64,000 nt of DNA, taken from Melieria omissa. Its lineage: Eukaryota; Arthropoda; Insecta; Diptera; Ulidiidae. Under the pieces are notes generated by a model, which did no database searches, had not been told where the DNA came from, and worked only from the letters and a program-made list of their open reading frames with translations. Location of the stretch: positions 91,966,783 to 92,030,782 of the forward strand of contig OZ020269.1 of the NCBI GenBank assembly GCA_963971225.1, in the 5' to 3' direction. The translations under genes were made by a program, and so were the position numbers. Shown piece after piece: positions 50,201 through 60,160 of the stretch (position 1 is the first letter of the stretch; the number at the start of each line of letters is the position of its first letter).

Positions 50201-53200
50201 TGTCCAGTAATGTGTCCAACAAGCTGCCCAGTGGCGGATCCAGGGGGGTGTTTTGGGGGTCGAAACCCCCCGAAATATTTGGATCGGCTATAAAACTACA
50301 TACAAATTAAAAATAATTTTATAAATATTAAAAAATTACTTTAAAACCCCCCAAAATATTTTTCTGGATCCACGCCTGAAGCTGCCTGATAGAGGTTCAA
50401 CTCAGGGACAGTACAAATCATGTTTTTCTCAAGGAAATGGAAGAGGGAGCACAGAGTTATCCACTTCGGGGAGAGGCAGGGCGACCCCCTTTCTTGCCAT
50501 CTCGTGATGTCCGATGCCGCGAAGTGCATTGCGACAACTCTGCACTACCTTTGATTTCACAGTGGCTGATTCCAGCACTCTAAGGGCTGCCTGACTATCC
50601 AGACAGATTGTGATATCCGTGGATAATTCACTGTCGCGGATTAGTTTAAAGCTTGCAAAAGTTCCGCCTGAAAGATGCTACAGATGTCCGAGAATCTATA
50701 ACTTTGGAATCTCTAAGTATTGGTTCTTTGGATTTTAAAATGCTTCACTAGAAGTTCATCACAATAGATATTAATGTGCCAGAAAAGAGCAACATCTGCT
50801 TCATGTGGATAGCGATAGAAGTAGATGAGCGTTTCACCAGCCCAAGCTAGGAATCGAACCTACGGCCTTTGGTATGAGAACCAGCGCGCTACCCACTGGA
50901 CTATTGAGGCCGGCAAGGCCTGTTTGATCATATAAGCATGTACAATTGACGCGAGCTTTGACTAATTTCTGGCATTATGGTTTCAGTATCTGGAATCACG
51001 AATCAGGAAAGTTTAACAATAATGTTTTCGGATCAGCCTAACGTTTCACTTGAAGTCTTTCGAATCAATTATTCAGCTACGGAAATGCATGAATTATTTT
51101 CTTGAGGGTTAGTATGTGTGAACCAAATCATTACCAGTTTCGAGTATTTTTAGAGTTAGAATAGCTTACAATAAGTTCCACATGCCAGTCTGGGCTTTTA
51201 TGTTCTTTACAAATTCGAATCTCATCAAATTGTTAATTCAATTCACTTTCTCTTTTCCAAACTTTTTACGGTTTTGTTCCGTTCAAACTGGACGGTTGTT
51301 ATGAATAATACTTTTGTAGTTTTGAATGGCCAATGTCAGTGGATATATCAGGCAAATATGCATACATGTTTATCGAAAGAGTAAATGCTCAACTGCATTT
51401 CACGAGCTAGAGGGAGACAAACAATGGTTAGTTACAGCAATGGTCCACAGCGAATGAGACGACCTCTTGCTGTACGCGTGCGATACAAAAACATTCGAAT
51501 GACACTAAATACTATAGAGTTGCAATTATTGTCTACAATGTGGGCAACACAAATATTATTTAACGTGTCGTACGAGAGCAAAGAGCAGAGAAGAGTGTAA
51601 AACAACAACGAACTGCAGAGAGCGACAGAGATAGAAAGACGAGTAGCGTAGTTTTGTTTGATTTACTGTTAAATAGTCAATCAACTTAGTGAAAGGGTTA
51701 ATACAAAAGAGCTGGAAAATGTTGGGTTTTAGGCCAAGAAAAAACGCTATTAGAAGCGAGATTAAAAAGTGACTAAAGATAAGAAGAATATCGCCGTAGC
51801 GTTAGAAAGTCTGGGTTAATTGTGCAACAGAGAAAGAGACAACAGATTATAGTAAACTTAAATTAGAGCAAAAAGCGTAAAATGAGTTTTTTGTTTTATA
51901 AAAAAGACTTTCATTAGGTGCCAAAATTATTTAAAAATATGAAGTTTCTAAAGTTTACCATGACCTGCGACAGCGAGGTTGTGGGGGTTTAGAAGTATAT
52001 ATGTGTTTGTTTTGTTTATTGAAGTGTGAATTTTTTTAGGTACACAAAAGCGCCAGTGGGTCATTATGAAGTGGTAGCAGTGGTAGTAGTAGTGGAACAC
52101 ACACAACATAAAAAAAGAGAGAAAGAAAAAGATTAATGAGATAGTGTCGAGTATAAATTATGACAAGTAAAATTGTTTTAATTAAATCAAAAAATTGAAA
52201 TTAATTACAACTAAAATAGTGAACAAATGTATAAAATAACAAAGATTTTTTGTGAAATGAAAATCAAAGATAAGAGTCACGTTTTTTAAGGATATCAAGT
52301 TACGATAATTTATGCAAATTATGTACTGCACGCATACGCACAACGTGGGCGACAGGGGGCTGAAAGCTGACGCCACGCGTTGAGTAATAATTATTATTAT
52401 AATAATGCCAACAACAACAATGGCAGCGAGTGCATTAATAATTTAACATGATTTAAGTGTGCGCGCCGTACACCAGTCAGCCGGCAAATGTGTCTGTGTG
52501 TGTGTGTGTTTAATAACTGCCACAAGCGGCAGGCGTCAGCGTAGTCGGCTTCTTTTGATGCCTCGATTGAAATGGCGAGAAAGTGCGTAAGCGGAAGCGG
52601 AAACAGTGCCACGGTGAGCGCAACAAATAAATGAAAATAAAAAAAACAAAAAACAAGGCCATGGAAAGAGTCCATGCGAAACTGAAAACGTATTGAAATG
52701 AAAACCGTGGTGCGCAACCAACCAGTTGCCAGAGTGAATTTGTGAATTTATGAGCCGAACGCTGCGCTGTTCATTAAAGGCGCAAGCCATGAGGCACTGA
52801 AGTGCAGAAGTGAGGGGGAAAGTTCATTTGAATACTTTACAGAATTCTCTACTCAAATGCATACATTTTACAGAAAACTGTATTCAATACACAGATTGAA
52901 GGAAGATGTCTTTGATTTCGAAGAATTGTAATGATTTAACCCATTAAAGCCGGGTACCAGTTCCGCTCATACGATTTTGATAAAATTTCATACACTACCT
53001 GGAATTGACCCAAAATGATCAGAAACAAAACTTCAGCTGAAATATTTATTGGGTATTTTTTACCCATTAGGCAGCAATGTAGCTTTTTCCATACATTTTG
53101 AAGTGATTAGCTAACCACGTGAACAAAAGTTGTATTGTTTACAGGTGAGTTAGGAGGCAGATTTTTGTGAAGTTCTGAAAAATTCAAAATTTTTGGAGTC

Positions 53201-54879
53201 TGGTAACTCTAGCTACATGGCGGAATCTTAAGGTGACCTCCACTAGACTAACGTAGTTCCATCTTTACTCCAACCATCCCTTTCAATGATTTTGAGATAT
53301 CTCTTCCACGAACTTTTCTGTGATTTTGTTAAAAAGTAAATTTTCATGGGTAAATTTTTACCCATTAGGCAGCAATGTAGCTTTCTTCCATGCTTTTTGA
53401 AGTGATTAGCTAAACACGTGAACAAAAGTCGTAAGTTCTGGAAAATTCACAATTTTTGGAGTCTGGTAACTCTAGCTACATGGCGGAATCTTAAGGTGAC
53501 CTCCACTAGACTAACGTAGTTCCATCTTTACTCCAACCATCCCTTTCAATGATTTTGAGATATCTCTTCCACGAACTTTTCTGTGATTTTGTTAAAAAGT
53601 AAATTTTCATGGGTAAATTTTTACCCATTAGGCAGCAATGTAGCTTTCTTCCATACTTTTTGAAGTGATTAGCTAAACACGTGAACAAAAGTCGTAAGTT
53701 CTGGAAAATTCACAATTTTTGGAGTCTGGTAACTCTAGCTACATGGCGGAATTTTAAGGTGACCTCCACTAGACTAAGGTAGTTCCATCTTTACCCCAAC
53801 CATCCCTTTCAATGATTTGGAGATGTCTCTGTGATTTTGTTAAAAAGTCAATTTTCATGGGTAAATTTTTACCCATTAGGCAGCAATGGGTTAAATACTA
53901 AGAAATTATAATAATTTTTTTATTTGATGTACTTTTTGAAAGTGAAATTTAAACTTTAACCCTTATTCTCATACCCGGGTACCCGGGTGCCCACTGCGAT
54001 GTATTTTCGTGAAAAAAACTGACAAATAATGAAAATTTTTTTTTTACCTTCCGGATCCTCGTTATTTATGTGAAAAGCGAACAAATCATATATTTAAAAA
54101 ATTTTGATTTTTCATTAACAAAATATTGAAAACTTAAAAATTTCATGTAATGGGTACCCGGGTACCCCGGGTGCCAAACGACGTTAGTAAGTTTGGGTAT
54201 GAGAATAAGGGTTTAACGCAAAAAGTTTGTGCAAAATTTTATTTTTAATATTTAATTTTTTTTTTATTTTTAATTTTCATTATCTACATGCGCATGTAAA
54301 CAATTCGAATTATGTAAACTGAGACACATTTCTGTTAGCGTATAATTGTGCCTACTGGCATAACGGTTCCGCTTGAGTTTTGTGGCTGCTGGCGGCTGCA
54401 GTACGCACACACACACACAATTATCTGCCCTGTAATGCCGCTTCGTTTTGTTGCTTTCCTGTGCGTACGAGTGGAGATGTTTTTTTTTGAAAATTTTTGT
54501 GTATGCGTGTGAGTGTATTTGTATGTGAGACCTCATTTATTGTTTGCTTTTTATTTATCTTTTTTTTTGTTTTTTAAATTAAACGACTTGTGTCAGCTGT
54601 TTCACTGCCACAATTTCCTGACGCTTCACCACTTTCAGTTTTTGGTAATTAAGCTGAGCTGATACGCGCACTTACGGTCTCCGATCCTGCGGCGGTGACA
54701 AGTTCCTGCAGTGCGCGCACCGACAGCGCCTGTTCGATGACGAATACACATTGCGACAGATCGGGCGGTATGTTTTTATCGGCAATATTTTCCAGAAAGC
54801 AATGACGATTGCCAAATCCCTCAGCGGCCAGACAGACACGCTCTCCGGTGGCAGTGCACGAGAGGCACACCATGTCTTC
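26274..54879 (-). CDS. RyR: Ryanodine receptor, intracellular Ca2+ release channel (lacks only the first coding exon)
   Basis: Exons in transcript order: 54676-54879, 48637-48714, 48369-48557, 48099-48298, 47858-48032, 47208-47557, 46985-47109, 46363-46927, 46163-46303, 45800-46096, 45320-45739, 44653-45256, 44365-44464 or 43876-43975, 42833-43037, 42019-42775, 40794-41953, 40254-40424, 40078-40193, 37644-39916, 37103-37582, 36806-36943, 36346-36632, 34178-36275, 33720-33832 or 33274-33383, 32610-32952, 30315-30615, 29774-29884, 29289-29708, 29015-29216, 26274-28956. All phases agree: 5101 codons plus stop. The segment starts [16 protein letters not shown], so about 20 residues of exon 1 lie off the right edge. 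Domains in order: MIR/N-terminal, RIH, three SPRY, four RyR repeats (such as GWSWGE and GWTYG), second RIH, EF-hand pair, then transmembrane helices with pore motif GGGIGDE. It is a homotetramer in the sarcoplasmic/endoplasmic reticulum, central to excitation-contraction coupling and the target of diamide insecticides. Confidence 0.97.
31079..32310 (+). mobile_element. Decayed LINE fragment (RT C-terminus, RNase H, Cys-rich end) in a RyR intron
   Basis: Opposite in strand to RyR, in the intron between exons 32610-32952 and 30315-30615. The frame at 31083-31595 carries [20 protein letters not shown] (end of the reverse-transcriptase region) and then [11 protein letters not shown]...[11 protein letters not shown] of an RNase H domain. 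A later frame (32006-32275) has the C-terminal motif [20 protein letters not shown]. It ends in AACCTAACCTAATCTAACCT. The RNase H start that should read YTDGS is YTYTF, and several frames are broken. It is an R1/LOA/Jockey-type non-LTR element by architecture. Confidence 0.75.
33150..33235. repeat. GCTC tetranucleotide repeats in the intron after alternative exon 25b
   Basis: Two clusters of GCTCGCTCGCTC flank a short spacer between alternative exon 33274-33383 and the following RyR exon 32610-32952. On the RyR sense strand they read GAGC repeats. They are locally much richer in GC than the neighbouring intron. Confidence 0.6.
33274..33383 (-). CDS. RyR: RyR mutually exclusive exon, form b
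   Basis: A 110-nt exon bounded by CCTAG and GTGGGG, entering at phase 0 and leaving at phase 2 exactly like the 113-nt exon 33720-33832, so only one can be used. It encodes [19 protein letters not shown] near its end, aligned with [18 protein letters not shown] of the other form, just before [13 protein letters not shown]. The cytoplasmic segment corresponds to the central region before the third quarter of the protein. Confidence 0.8.
33720..33832 (-). CDS. RyR: RyR mutually exclusive exon, form a
   Basis: A 113-nt exon starting [16 protein letters not shown] and ending [10 protein letters not shown], the version most like vertebrate RyR (KRAVVACFR). The acceptor TTTACAG is good. The donor CCCAG/GTTTTT is weak beyond the GT, in contrast with GTGGGG of form b. 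Such a weak site is a plausible point of regulated choice. Confidence 0.85.
43876..43975 (-). CDS. RyR: RyR SPRY-region mutually exclusive exon, form b
   Basis: A 100-nt exon with acceptor TTTTAG and donor GTAAGC, phase 0 in and phase 1 out. It encodes [20 protein letters not shown] then [14 protein letters not shown]. It has the same length, phases and fold position as exon 44365-44464. Mutually exclusive exons at this SPRY2 site are known in insect RyR genes. Confidence 0.9.
44365..44464 (-). CDS. RyR: RyR SPRY-region mutually exclusive exon, form a
   Basis: A 100-nt exon with acceptor CTATAG and donor GTAAGG. It encodes [20 protein letters not shown] then [14 protein letters not shown]. 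Joining it from 44653 and on to 43037 gives an uninterrupted SPRY2 segment. It lies 389 bases from form b. Confidence 0.92.
47609..47728. repeat. 24-bp minisatellite inside a stop-free RyR intron
   Basis: About five copies of GCCGAATATTCGGTTTTGGT plus four bases lie in the 300-bp intron 47558-47857. On the RyR sense strand each unit reads as eight codons, approximately YQNRIFGR. Unit length, intron length and splice phase are all multiples of three, so the frame stays open across the whole intron. Confidence 0.85.
49848..50700 (-). mobile_element. Decayed LINE 3' end with RNase H, in RyR intron
   Basis: Minus-strand translation shows an RNase H-like segment ([20 protein letters not shown]) followed by the C-terminal element motif [18 protein letters not shown] and [11 protein letters not shown]. 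The element ends near AGGTTAGGTTA-like DNA (reverse of TAACCTAACC). It is the same general type as the fragment at 31079-32310 but lies in the RyR sense orientation. Frames are interrupted, and a hAT miniature element has landed inside it. Confidence 0.65.
50229..50378. mobile_element. 150-bp hAT-type MITE with intact 8-bp target duplication
   Basis: The termini are CAGTGGCGGATCCAG and, inverted, CAGGCGTGGATCCAG. The element is flanked on both sides by the direct repeat AAGCTGCC (50221-50228 and 50379-50386), the 8-bp duplication typical of hAT transposons. It has G- or C-runs near each end and no coding capacity. Removing it restores the LINE sequence around it. Confidence 0.85.
50839..50910 (-). 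tRNA. tRNA-Met(CAT)-like relic or tRNA-derived SINE head
   Basis: On the minus strand a 72-base segment begins GCCTCAATAGTCCAGTGGGT, contains TTCTCAT at the anticodon position and GGTTCGATTCC (B box, T-loop), and ends CTTGGGC. Acceptor pairing has mismatches at positions 5 and 7. The D-stem (GTCC against GCGC) is imperfect, and the anticodon arm appears to have one extra T. It therefore looks like a pseudogene or the head of a SINE rather than a working tRNA. No CCA is encoded, as usual in eukaryotes. Confidence 0.4.
52936..53894. mobile_element. TTAA-flanked MITE, family C, with internal tandem repeats
   Basis: The 959-bp element has TTAACCCATT at the left and AATGGGTTAA at the right. The block CCCATTAGGCAGCAATG recurs at 53063, 53361, 53624 and 53872, so the interior consists of units of 298, 263 and 248 bp. 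The last block forms the right terminus. Two identical-looking 60-codon minus-strand frames (53243-53425 and 53506-53688) are by-products of this tandem structure and match no family I know. Confidence 0.7.
53956..54216. mobile_element. TTAA-flanked MITE, family B, 261 bp
   Basis: The left end TTAACCCTTATTCTCATACC is matched by the right end GGTATGAGAATAAGGGTTTAA, a 20-bp near-perfect inverted repeat. Just inside each end are GGGTACCCGGGTACC-type palindromic blocks. It has no coding capacity. TTAA with CCC ends again points to piggyBac-type mobilisation. It starts only 62 bases after the family C element. Confidence 0.8.
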
Positions 54880-55562
54880 CTGTAGATAAAGAGAGAGAGA
54901 GATAGAGAGAAAGATGAATTGAGTAATGAAGAACTTTGTGGTCTTAAATTAGAAACTATACTACAAAAGAAATAAGTTCAATACTTAAAATTCAAACTGA
55001 AAATTTAATTATTATTTGTTAAAATTATTTATTAAAAAAATGGTATTTGTAATGAATATATGAAATGTCACCTTTAAACTAAATTTTCTATTTTGAACTT
55101 TCAGGACCAAAATATGTCACGTAAGGAAAAAATACATACATGTTTTACATCTCACCATGTAGATTCATGCATTTAAATTTTGTTCTATTTTGATAAATAC
55201 TGCAAGTTTAAAATAGAAAATTTAGTCAAAAGAAGACATGTTTCCTCTTTCATTTAAAATTAATTTAATTTAAAATAATTAATTAATTTAATTAATTTAA
55301 TTTAATTTCATTTAAATTAAAAAAATATTTGAAATGTGTATGTTATTAAAATTTTAAAGTCCTTTAAAAAGGACTTTGGGTCAGAAAATGAAAAACTTGA
55401 CCATGCCTAAATGACCTCTAGTTTCATGTCTATATCAACACAAATAAAAAAAAATTTTTACACGGTGTAATAAATGTATGTATAAATGTAAATATTCGAA
55501 ATTTATTTTTTAAATTGGTCGAAAAATTCACTTTTTTACAACTTTTACCGTCAGTAACTTCC

Positions 55563-55823
55563 CTAACCCATTCGAGACGACGATTTTTTCGAACACGGTG
55601 CCCAGGAGCGAATTTTTTTTCTTTGTATTGTTCATATAAGAAAGGCTTCAGATAATTTTTAGATTTATTGGTACACCAAACACCATTGGTAAAACCAATG
55701 CCAAATTTTGTTTTCCTGTACTTTACAGATTTCATGAGTTCCAGAAAAAACGTATTTCGACGACTGGTTTACTCAGAATAACTGATAATTGCACATTACT
55801 GTTATTGTTATCGAATGGATTAA
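55563..55823 (+). mobile_element. TTAA-type MITE, family D, copy 2
   Basis: It starts CTAACCCATTCGAGACGACG and ends TCGAATGGATTAA. The interior matches the left part of the nested copy at 2877-3602 (CCAATGCCAAATTTTGTTTT, CTGTACTTTACAGATTTCAT). It lacks the mariner insertion, which shows that insertion was secondary. No coding capacity. Confidence 0.65.
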
Positions 55824-56299
55824 ATCTCATCTGATTTGGATAATCTATATTTCGCTGGAAAGGTTAAGGTATTATCTTCTGAACGACGGACCGCTTTTGT
55901 TAGTGGGATAATTCGTTTACAAGATATGCGCTCATAACTGAACCAACAGGGAATAAATGTCGAACATTTTTAGAAAACGCTATCGATGACATTTTAACAA
56001 TTTGACTCTTTTTCACCAATGACGTGTTGGATCCTGGCTTTGAGCTCAGGAATTGAAAGAAAAAGAAAAAAATCTCACGATTTTGGTGGTGATGCAGGTT
56101 GACATTGGAATTGTGGGAGTTGATTCTGTTTGAAAACTATGGAAATGTCCATAGTTGCTTAAAACAATCGTATGTTATTTATGGGAAGTTTTTCATATTT
56201 ATTTAAAATTGAAAAGAATTGTGAATGGTTCAGTACTTCTTCTTCTTCCTCTTCTTCTTAGTATCTCCTGATTTTGCCTCTATCACTTATAGAAATTTT

Positions 56300-56680
56300 A
56301 CTACTTATAGAAGGTGAAGTTAATGGTTGTAGCAGCGCTACAAACCGATGATTTTCGCAAAGAGCCTTTCGGAGTGGTGAACAAGTTTGAAGACACAGCA
56401 TTAATAGCATTGCGGGACGAAGATTCTAGTTGAATGTAACAAAAACTTGTAGATTTATCAGGCCGAACCATCTTGAGTCGAGTATTGAAGAAAAAATGTC
56501 TACAATAGATTCCAGCAAAGACAAAAATAATTAATTTTGCTGCACGTCAACTCTGGTCGCGCACGTCAACTTTCTCAGGTCTTTAAAATCGATGTGGAAA
56601 CACTGAAATGGAATTTTCTACTCCACTCGCCATATTCTCCAGACATGGCGTCTTCTGATTATCACCTGTTCTAATTGATG
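56300..56680 (+). pseudogene. Mariner transposase relic
   Basis: Broken plus-strand frames show a helix-turn-helix-like piece (LSGRTILSRVLKKK) and, after a deletion, LLHSPYSPDMASSDYHLF. The latter is the hallmark LLH-PYSPDL-PSDYHLF block containing the third catalytic Asp of mariner DD34D transposases. Stops and frameshifts separate the pieces, so it is inactive. Confidence 0.7.
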
Positions 56681-56710
56681 ACTTAACTGTGCAATTCTTT
56701 CCCGTTCTTA

Positions 56711-56912
56711 TAAAAACGCCAAGAATTGAGTGCATTCATCTCCAAGACGAGTAGTTTTTCGGCGAGAAATCCACAATGTGTCTTGCGTCGAGTATTGAAG
56801 AAAAAATGTCTGCAGCAAATTCCAGCAATAACAAGAACAAAGAACAAGAACTGAGTCCATCCGTCTGCAAGACGAGTAGTTTTTTCGACGTAGAGTTCAC
56901 ATGGTGCCAGAA
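56711..56912 (+). repeat. Local tandem duplication downstream of the mariner relic
   Basis: CAAGACGAGTAGTTTTTC with flanks (56711-56780) recurs at about 56840-56912. The block GTCGAGTATTGAAGAAAAAA occurs at 56474 and 56785. These are two diverged copies of a roughly 130-bp unit, partly made of mariner sequence. Confidence 0.5.
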
Positions 56913-57059
56913 AATGAATAAAAGTTGTTACCACAGTTTGATCGACCCTACTTCAAGAACAAAGCCTCACTTTTCCACAAAAAAGGCTGAAAATGAAAAA
57001 CAAAACTGTTGTTCTATTTGTACTCCTTAATTCTTCTTTTGTTTTAATATACAAGTTTT

Positions 57060-57255
57060 TTCCACAACTTCTTCTCCAGTTTCTTCTCTCTTTAGACAGA
57101 CTCCACCAGATTTGCACTATCAAAGCTTTTAGGTCTTTGAAAGATTGCAAACCCTTGGCCCTCCTTTTGTCTTCTGGGTTAGTTTTGAATGCTTTTCTTG
57201 TTAGTCTTTGCTTAGACATCGTTTCCACGTGTCCGAGTCGTCTTATCCTTTGCAC
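57060..57255 (-). pseudogene. LINE C-terminal fragment
   Basis: A minus-strand frame reads RIRRLGHVETMSKQRLTRKA then a basic stretch and WWSLSKERRNWRR. This is the RxRWxGHVxRM...DRxxWR pattern common at the C-terminus of reverse transcriptases of RTE-like and related non-LTR elements. It is followed by unrelated sequence and has no reverse-transcriptase core nearby in the same frame. Confidence 0.5.
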
Positions 57256-58750
57256 TTTTTTTTTTTAAATACGAGCCAACGCGCAGGGATAAACCCCTAT
57301 AAATGCGGGCATTGCGCTGGTTCAGGAAGGATATATAGGTTGGGAGAAAGGATGTTGGGTGAAGAATTTATGGACTCTTGCGTTGAATCCATCAAGATCA
57401 TAAGTGCTGGGGAAAACATCTGCAGGGAGACCATTCCACAAACGCGCTGTTCGGGCCAGGAACGAACTTTCTCTGTAGTGCGTAGTGCGTTGGAACATCG
57501 TTTCAACGTGGAATGCATGGGCGCCAGTGTTCAAACGGGTTGCCCGGGGGAATACCCGGAGTGATGGCAGCAAGCTGCTCATCTCCACTGAGAGATTGCC
57601 GAAAAAGTAACGGTAAAATAAAACCACACATGCCACGTTTCGACGATGTTCCAAGGAGTCAATAGAGCTGGATGCCCTACTGTCCCCTATAAGTTTAATC
57701 GCACTGTTTTGCACCCGGTTCAGGGGCTCCAAATGGGTTTTTGAAGCCCCCGCCCATAGGTGCGAGTTAAACTCCATTTTAGGTCGGATATAGGTCGGAT
57801 ATAGGTGTAAATAATGCGGAGATCAGACGGAGTGAAATATTTTTTGCACCGCTTTAGGAAGCCGAGGCCCTTGGCTGCTTCTTTCGACACGCCAAAAATA
57901 TGATCGTTCCAACGAAGATCGTTCTTAATGGACATGCCCAGAACATCAAGAGCTGCCGATTCCGCAATACCCACACCACCCATAACCAGGGAACTGTTGG
58001 GATGTGGGGAGACTCGTTTGTGGGATAACAGGCAACATTGGGTCTTGCGGGGATTAAAATCGACCCTGTTCGCTTGACCCCACTTGGAGATTGTTTGTAG
58101 GTCGCTATTAAGTGTGTCATTCATACGGCGCCGTTCTCTCTCAATCTCCACAGAGCTGGGACGCTTTGTGAAAGAGTATGAATGACAAATGGTGCTGTCA
58201 TCCGCAAACGAGTAGATGGGATTCTTCGTCGACGACAACAGGTCGTTGATGAAGATCAGGAAGAGGGTTGGAGAAAGGACCGAACCTTGCGGCACTCCCG
58301 CGCTAAGGGAATGCTTTTCCGAGGCTATGCCGTCTACTACAACACGAATAGAGCGATCATAGAGGAAGCTCGTAATCCAACGAGAGAAGGTACTACCGAC
58401 ACCATAGGCAATCAATTTTGACACGAGTGCTTTATGCCACACCCGGTCAAAGGCCTTGGAAATATCGAATGCAACAACCTTGCTTTCACCGAGGTTTAGA
58501 ATGCTATGGTTCCATTTCTCGGTGAGGACCGCCATAAGGTCTCCCGTCGATCGTTGTCTTCGGAAGCCATATTGGCGGTCACTTAGCAGTCTGTTGTGCT
58601 CCAGTTATTTCACAAGGTTGAAGTTTACAATGCTTTCCATTACTTTGGAAAGCACCGAACAGATTGCTATAGGTCGGTAGTTCGCAGGGTCAGTAGTCTT
58701 GCCTTTTTTAGGAACTGGTTGAACATTTGCTACCTTCCAAGTTTGTCGTT
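57256..58750 (-). mobile_element. 5'-truncated LINE with reverse transcriptase (CR1/Jockey-like)
   Basis: The poly-A tail is the T run at 57256-57266 on the plus strand. The longest frame (57720-58535) holds core reverse-transcriptase motifs: FDISKAFDRVWHKALVSKL, AGVPQGSVLSPTLFLIFIND and YSFADDSTI with the catalytic FADD. Upstream pieces (GKTTDPANYRP and DRQYGFRRQRSTGDL) are separated by a stop. The 3' frame (57322-57777) has LARTARLWNGLPADVFPS, the usual end of such polyproteins without RNase H. A stop after VMESIVNFKLVK and frame breaks make it inactive. Confidence 0.8.
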
Positions 58751-59699
58751 GCATCTAATGGGGTAAGTGGCATTTTCTAGCCTAAGAGTATCAAATATTG
58801 ACTTAAAAATTTTGTTGTCAAAATTTGTTGTTTGAATCTTAATATTTGGTTTGTATTGCTTGCTTTCTTCGTCTCAGCATTACATTCGTAAGCCAGGACC
58901 GGACGTTAAGAGTGATTTTGGGCTCGATATGACCCACAAATTTTTGTTTCTTGACAAAATTATTGTATTTGGCTCAAAAGTTCTACACGAAACACACCCA
59001 AATAATTTCCTGTGTGTGCGATACATTCATAAGTTCTGGTTTCTTGATGGAAGTTTTGATTCTGAGTCTCTTTTTACGGTTTCGTGACCACTGACTTCTG
59101 CTAGGAGGATGTCAGCTTCAGGACAGTAGTCCGTCGCTGAACAATTAACCTTGTTTTATCTTGTTTTATTTGTTGCTCTACTCTCCACTGGGGTTTTCCA
59201 TATTCTGATGGCAGATTCAAATGTGAAGGAAAATTTTTATTAAAATATTTTTTTATTTTTTTATTATTAAATGTATGATTTTATATTTGAAATTATTTAC
59301 AATTAAAATTATTATAATATTTTTTTATAGTCTTGGCTTAGCACATTAATACACAAAAAATTAAACTAATTTAGTTCATAAATATAGACTTATTTTTTTT
59401 GTTTTAGTGAATTTAATATTCAAATATACAAAAAAATTTACATAGGTCAAACAATTTACAAAAATATACAACTTTAATGCATTAAAAGTTGAAAGTTCGC
59501 TTAATTTTTTAACTCCAAAACAACTCGAAAACAAAAAATAAAAAAAAGAATTGGACAAAAATTGCGCTTGTCATGTTGCAAGCGGCCACAGCAGTTGCCG
59601 CAGCTGCTGCATGTCAACTGCCATCATTGTTGCCATTATTACGCCGTGAGCAGTGTGGCTGCAGTGTGGCGTGCAATGGCAACAGTAATAACGGTAAAA

Positions 59700-60160
59700 C
59701 GTGCGTAAGTTGCTGCTGCCGTCGCTGCTGCTGCTGTTGCCGCTGTCCAGTTTGGATGGACAATGATTAAACGGTTTTGGTTGATTCGCATGTGAAATAT
59801 TGTTGAATATTATATGTGTTGTTGTTGTTAATATTAATGCGGCTGCTGGTGGTTGCTGCTGTTGTCGTTGTCGTTGTTGTTGTTGTTGTTGTTGTCGTTG
59901 CAGCCCGCCCGTTAACATGCTCATTTACATAATTGCATGTTGGTCGGCCGGGTTGGTCAGTCGGTCGGTTGCTTTCGGTTGCTTGTTGAGCAACAGTCAT
60001 GGTAGCAATATCGACAACAACAACAACGAGAGCAACAGCTACCGCAGCAGCAGCAGCTCGTTTGCATGCCTTGCTGCCAATAGCTGGCGGTGTTAATGTT
60101 GTTGCTGGCCAGTGGCGGCCACCAGTGATGCTGCTGCTGCCGCTGCCGCCGCCTGTTTGC
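59700..60160. repeat. GCT/GTT trinucleotide-rich tract
   Basis: Dense GCTGCTGCTGTTG and GTCGTTGTTGTTGTTG runs alternate with CAACAACAACGAGAGC on the same strand. Open frames here are homopolymer-like on both strands and are not proteins. The tract lies upstream of the first visible RyR exon and could be promoter-proximal or intronic. Confidence 0.6.

Larger units (their letters stand above)
48715..54675. other. Large RyR intron acting as a transposon sink
   Basis: This 5961-bp intron lies between the first two RyR coding exons seen here. It contains a LINE relic with an inserted hAT miniature element, a tRNA-like relic and two TTAA-type elements, each listed separately. Bases 49350-49760 include diverged tandem segments of roughly 180 bp (ATTGTTCTTGTTTATTAAAC versus ATTGTTCTTTTTTATTAAAC). 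I see no extra coding exon in the remainder. Confidence 0.7.

Noticed and set aside
53243..53688. Two nearly identical 60-codon frames suggesting a duplicated small gene
   Set aside because: They are 263 bases apart because they lie in the tandem units of the family C element. No start context or family match supports coding.
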